Below, one piece after another: positions 42,042-45,460 of a DNA stretch of 45,460 nt. This stretch comes from JASEJA01 sp038872535 (GTDB taxonomy: Archaea; Thermoproteota; Bathyarchaeia; Bathyarchaeales; Bathycorpusculaceae), in NCBI GenBank assembly GCA_038872535.1, contig JAVZJY010000007.1, positions 1 to 45,460 on the forward strand. The letters are read 5' to 3'. Under the pieces are notes generated by a model that saw only the letters and a list, made by a program, of their open reading frames with translations, ran no database searches and was not told where the DNA came from. The translations under genes and the position numbers were made by a program. Numbering within the stretch: the stretch's first letter is position 1; every line of letters begins with the position of its first letter.

Positions 42042-43586
42042 CTATTCCCACTCAATTGTTGCTGGAGGCTTATGAGTTATATCATAAACAACTCGGCTGA
42101 CTTCTGCTATTTCATTAGTTATTCTAGTCGAGATTCTCTCTAAAACTTCATACGGAATTCTTGCAAAACTGGCAGTCATAGCTTCGCGGCTTTCCACAAT
42201 TCGAATGGCAACAACATAACCATATGCTCTGGCGTCGCCTTTAACGCCTGTTGCTTTTGTATCTGTTAAGACGGCGAAATATTGCCATAAATTCTCTTCT
42301 AACCCGCTCTTTTCTATCTCTTCTCTAACGATTCTGTCCGCTTTCTTTACAATGCTAACTTTGTCTTCAGTAAGCTCTCCAATAATTCTCACAGCCAAAC
42401 CAGGACCTGGAAAGGGTTGTCGGAAAACGATTTCTTTTGGCAATTTAAGGATTTTTGCAATTCTTCTAACTTCATCTTTATACAAGTCGCGGAGTGGCTC
42501 GACTATTTTCTTGAACTTCATTTTTGTTGGCAATCCTGCAACATTATGATGCGTTTTTATTTTGTCAGAAAACTTTCTAAACCCCGACTCAATTCTGTCT
42601 GGATAAATTGTTCCTTGTATCAAATAGTTAGCGCCTGTTTTTTCTGCAACTTCTTCAAAAACTCTTATGAATTCTTCACCAATAATCTTCCTCTTCTTTT
42701 CTGGGTCTGCGACGCCTTTAAGTTTTTTCAAGAACCTTTTTTGTGCATCTACTATTACCAAGTTTAATTTGAATTTTTGAAAAGTCTTTTTCACAAATTC
42801 CGGCTCATTTTCTCTCATAAATCCGTGGTCGACAAAAACTGCTGTGAGGTTGCCGTTTAATGCTTTTGCTGCTATTGCTGTAGCTACGCTGGAGTCTATG
42901 CCTCCACTGAGGGCTATTATTGCTTTTTCTCCACCAACTTCCTTTTTTACTTCATTTATCATTCTCTCGATGATATTTTCTATTTTCCAGTTTGCTTTAC
43001 ATTTACAAACTTCAAACACAAAATTGCGAAGCATCTGCATACCATTTTTCGTGTGAATTACTTCTGGATGCCATTGCAAGCCATAGATTGGCTTTTCTTT
43101 ATGTTTGAAAGCTGCTACTGGACAATTTTCTGTGTGGGCTAAGACTTCAAAATCTGTTGGGATGGAGAAAACTGTGTCGCCGTGGCTCATCCAAACCCTT
43201 TCTTTCCTATTTAACCCTTTCAAAACATCAGCAGGCTTGTCAACAGTGACATAAGCCGTTCCATACTCCATTTGTTTAGCCGGAGTAACTTTTCCTCCAA
43301 CCATATAAGCTATAAGTTGATGTCCGTAACACAAGCCTAAAATTGGCAGTTCCAAATCGAGAATTTTCAGGTTGGGTTTTGGAGCATTTGGTTCGTAGAC
43401 GCTGGCTGGTCCTCCAGAAAATATGAGCCCTTTAACATTAAATTTTTCGTTTAGAAGTTTTATTTCTTCTGGTTTTATGTCATGAGCCACTATTTCAGAA
43501 TATACCCCAAGTTCTCTTATTCTCCTCCCTATAAGATGGCAGTATTGCCCGCCAAAGTCAAGGACAAGTATGGCATCATACTTCAT
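42042..43586 (-). CDS. guaA: GMP synthase (glutamine-hydrolysing), fused form
   Basis: A ~514-residue enzyme converting XMP to GMP. The class I glutaminase domain has LDFGGQYCHLIGRRIRELG, the nucleophile Cys in GLCYGHQ and the His/Glu of GLQWHPEV. The ATP pyrophosphatase domain has the SGGIDSSV P-loop, and a C-terminal dimerisation domain ends in TTKPPATIEWE-like sequence (ITHKPPATIEWE). Many euryarchaea encode the two halves separately; here they are one chain. I start at the ATG before KYDAILVLDFGGQ; ATGs at 43604 and 43616 are in frame too. Confidence 0.95.
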   Translation of the reverse strand: MKYDAILVLDFGGQYCHLIGRRIRELGVYSEIVAHDIKPEEIKLLNEKFNVKGLIFSGGPASVYEPNAPKPNLKILDLELPILGLCYGHQLIAYMVGGKVTPAKQMEYGTAYVTVDKPADVLKGLNRKERVWMSHGDTVFSIPTDFEVLAHTENCPVAAFKHKEKPIYGLQWHPEVIHTKNGMQMLRNFVFEVCKCKANWKIENIIERMINEVKKEVGGEKAIIALSGGIDSSVATAIAAKALNGNLTAVFVDHGFMRENEPEFVKKTFQKFKLNLVIVDAQKRFLKKLKGVADPEKKRKIIGEEFIRVFEEVAEKTGANYLIQGTIYPDRIESGFRKFSDKIKTHHNVAGLPTKMKFKKIVEPLRDLYKDEVRRIAKILKLPKEIVFRQPFPGPGLAVRIIGELTEDKVSIVKKADRIVREEIEKSGLEENLWQYFAVLTDTKATGVKGDARAYGYVVAIRIVESREAMTASFARIPYEVLERISTRITNEIAEVSRVVYDITHKPPATIEWE

Positions 43587-43653
43587 TCTTACATCTCTTC
43601 CCATTTTAGAAAACATGCTTCATACTTAAACATAGATGTTTGATTTTGCAACT

Positions 43654-45042
43654 TTAGGCGTAAAGGTATTTCTGCACTTCCCAACCTGTCACTTCATTTT
43701 TGTTTTTCGGCATCTGTGGTTCGTACTCTTTCCACTCTTGCATTTTAAGTTCTCTATACGCTTCAGCTATTTCCTTACCCAAAGCTTGAATACAAACTTC
43801 ATCACTATCCCACTCCTCTAATGCTTCCTTCAATGAAGTTGGCAAAACTTTAATTCCAAGTTTTCTGCGTTCCACTTCGCTGAGATGATAAACGTTTACA
43901 TCTACAGGATCTCCGGGATCAATATTCTTTTTAATGCCATCCAATCCAGCTTCAAAAATCACAGCATATGCAAGGTAAGGATTACAAAGCGGGTCTGGGC
44001 ATCTAAACTCTATTCTGGCTTCTGCTTCTTTTCCTGGAAAATATTCTGGTACTCTTATTAGGGCTGAACGGTTTCTCTTACTCCAAGTCACATATACTGG
44101 GGCTTCATAGCCAGGCACAAGTCTCTTATAACTATTGACTGTTGGCGCTACTATGGCGCAGAGGGCTCTTGCATGTTCTAAAATGCCGCCTATGAAGTAT
44201 CTGCATTTCTGTGAAATATGGGCGTAACCTTTTGGGTCGTAAAAAATGTTTTCTTCTGTTTTTGCGTTGAAAAGTCCTAAATGAACGTGCATGCCGTTGC
44301 CAGGCTTTCCAAACCACGGTTTGGGCATGAAAGTGGCTATCCAACCATATTTTTTGTCTGCTACAGCTTTGGCTGCAAATTTGTATCGAACAATATTGTC
44401 AGATGTAGTTTTGGGGTCTGAATATGTGAATGTGATTTCGTTTTGGGCTGAACCCACTTCGTGATGCATTCGCTCCACATTAATTCCCATAGTGGATAAA
44501 ACATTGGATAAATCCATTCGATAAGCTTCTGTAACGTCCCTACCAGGCGTTATGTCAAAGTACCTCTGTTTATCAATTATGTGGTTTTCAACTGGACAAA
44601 CTTCGTCATCTGCACCTTTCTGTACAAGATAAAACTCCAATTCAGCAGCCGCACTTGGTTTATATCTTTCCAACGATATTTTCTCCAAGACTTTTTGGCA
44701 GATAAACCTCGAGTCGCCTTCAAATTGTTCACCATCAGGTTTGTATATGTTGCAGATGAAGCTCGCAACGCCTTTATCGTAAAAATAGTAGGGACAAACC
44801 GTAAAGGTTGATAGGTCTGCCTTCAAAAGCATATCGCTTTCTTCTATTCCAACTCCACCCATAATTGATGAACCATCAAAGCCTATGCCTTCTGTGAAAG
44901 CGTTTTCCACTTCTTCCACCGGAATAGTTCTGCCTTTGAGGGCTCCGAGAATGTCTGTGAAATGGAGGAGGATGTAATCGGCATTTTTCATCAGCTTTAG
45001 ATAAGTGTCCAAACTCTGCGTCGCATTTGGTAATCTTCGCAT
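43654..45042 (-). CDS. glnA: Glutamine synthetase (type I)
   Basis: A ~462-residue GS-I that makes glutamine from glutamate, ammonia and ATP. It shows the Asp loop FDGSSIMGGVGIEESDMLL, EVGSAQNEI, NGMHVHLG, the RNRSALIRVPEY ATP/glutamate site, and EFRCPDPLCNPYLA. The bacterial adenylylation Tyr loop is not obvious, so it is probably not controlled that way. GAGG seven bases before ATG 45042 supports this start; the frame extends to 45090. It is divergent from an Lrp/AsnC regulator gene, a plausible controller. Confidence 0.95.
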   Translation of the reverse strand: MRRLPNATQSLDTYLKLMKNADYILLHFTDILGALKGRTIPVEEVENAFTEGIGFDGSSIMGGVGIEESDMLLKADLSTFTVCPYYFYDKGVASFICNIYKPDGEQFEGDSRFICQKVLEKISLERYKPSAAAELEFYLVQKGADDEVCPVENHIIDKQRYFDITPGRDVTEAYRMDLSNVLSTMGINVERMHHEVGSAQNEITFTYSDPKTTSDNIVRYKFAAKAVADKKYGWIATFMPKPWFGKPGNGMHVHLGLFNAKTEENIFYDPKGYAHISQKCRYFIGGILEHARALCAIVAPTVNSYKRLVPGYEAPVYVTWSKRNRSALIRVPEYFPGKEAEARIEFRCPDPLCNPYLAYAVIFEAGLDGIKKNIDPGDPVDVNVYHLSEVERRKLGIKVLPTSLKEALEEWDSDEVCIQALGKEIAEAYRELKMQEWKEYEPQMPKNKNEVTGWEVQKYLYA

Positions 45043-45090
45043 TAAGTCGCCTCTGATATGCAAGTTTACAGTAAAATGGATTATTCCCAT

Positions 45091-45100
45091 AAATATAAAA
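45091..45100 (-). promoter_or_regulatory. TATA box of glnA
   Basis: On the minus strand TTTTATATTT lies ~50 bases before the glnA ATG, placing the likely transcription start near 45065-45070 and a short leader with the GAGG ribosome site. Confidence 0.5.
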
Positions 45101-45179
45101 GCTTTATTGGTGAAAATAAAAGCAAATGTTAAATAAAGGATACTTTAAATGAATAAATGTGTGAAAGAAGGTGATGAGA

Positions 45180-45460
45180 ATGCAATTAGACAAAACAAGC
45201 GTCGAAATCTTAAAAGCGTTAACTCTTGACGCAAGACTTTCGTCGCGGCAAATAGCCAAACAATGCAAAAAGTCTGTGAGCACAGTTTTAGCGCGAATAA
45301 AGAGCATGGAGAAAGAAGGCGTTATAAAAGGTTATTCAGCTTTGCTTGACCATGAGAAGCTTGGATATGAGTTGACTGTTGTTACTGAGTTAACAGTTTC
45401 TAAGGGTAGGCTTTTAGAGGTGGAAAGCGAGATTGCACGGCTTCCAAATGTGTGCTGTGT
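45180..45460 (+). CDS. Lrp/AsnC family transcriptional regulator (partial, runs off the window)
   Basis: The visible ~93 residues start MQLDKTSVEILKALTLDARL and SSRQIAKQCKKSVSTVLARI, a winged helix-turn-helix typical of Lrp/AsnC, followed by MEKEGVIKGYSALLDHEKLG and the start of the effector-binding RAM domain (ELTVVTELTVSKGR). A GGTGA ribosome site precedes ATG 45180; an ATG two codons upstream is also in frame. The 3' end is outside the window. It is divergent from glnA with a 137-base spacer, so control of glutamine synthetase by this regulator is a natural hypothesis. Confidence 0.88.
   Translation, partial: MQLDKTSVEILKALTLDARLSSRQIAKQCKKSVSTVLARIKSMEKEGVIKGYSALLDHEKLGYELTVVTELTVSKGRLLEVESEIARLPNVCC

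Overview
The window is archaeal chromosomal DNA, AT-rich and densely coded. The evidence is the informational gene set: PriS primase, both GINS subunits, MCM, both RFC subunits, aIF2-alpha, L44e, S27e, Nop10, RpoP, TYW1 and Trm5. There is also an archaeosortase and a type IV pilin-like protein, and many starts are GTG or TTG with GGTGA or GGAG ribosome sites. The overall style fits an uncultured TACK-type lineage such as Bathyarchaeia; that placement is my inference. Two runs of 98 N show it is a draft assembly, probably a metagenome.

Layout. 1-7.8 kb: cell-surface glycan region with two divergent DUF2079 membrane proteins and three GT4 glycosyltransferases. 7.8-9.6 kb: priS-gins51. 9.5-10.6 kb: archaeosortase. 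10.8-13.0 kb: the conserved archaeal cluster L44e, S27e, aIF2-alpha, Nop10, PAC2. 13.0-14.3 kb: wecB, split by a scaffold gap. 14.6-15.1 kb: pilin-like protein. 15.2-17.8 kb: gins23-mcm. 17.9-25.9 kb: nitrogen/glutamate region with glutamate dehydrogenase 1 (also split by a gap), an unusual glutamate synthase-like protein, a KaiC-like protein without a Walker A motif, a second GDH carrying a tandem N-terminal domain, and a large RHH-type putative regulator. 26.0-28.2 kb: RFC small and large subunits. 28.4-33.5 kb: minus-strand genes for RNA/DNA processing and SHMT. 33.7-35.7 kb: a secreted, membrane-anchored surface protein. 35.8-37.7 kb: a Cys-rich protein, RpoP, Trm5 and Trm112. 37.7-41.2 kb: nucleotide-sugar genes including a degenerate UDP-sugar dehydrogenase. 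41.3-45.5 kb: a creatininase-family protein, GMP synthetase, glutamine synthetase and the start of an Lrp/AsnC regulator.

How it works together. Six replisome genes lie within about 20 kb in three pairs. Ammonia assimilation (two GDHs, a glutamate synthase-like protein, glutamine synthetase) is strongly represented. Three promoters in the 21-24 kb block share a GTGTACA element, present as a perfect palindrome between the KaiC-like gene and gdh2. I regard this block as the best candidate for an undescribed system: a glutamate/nitrogen regulatory island with a domain-extended GDH, a pseudo-ATPase and a sensor-like RHH protein.

I saw no tRNA, rRNA, CRISPR array, insertion sequence or integrase. 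No gene-free stretch exceeds 300 bases; the longest (2210-2429, 14339-14560, 28203-28417) hold promoters, an inverted repeat and a gene remnant respectively.
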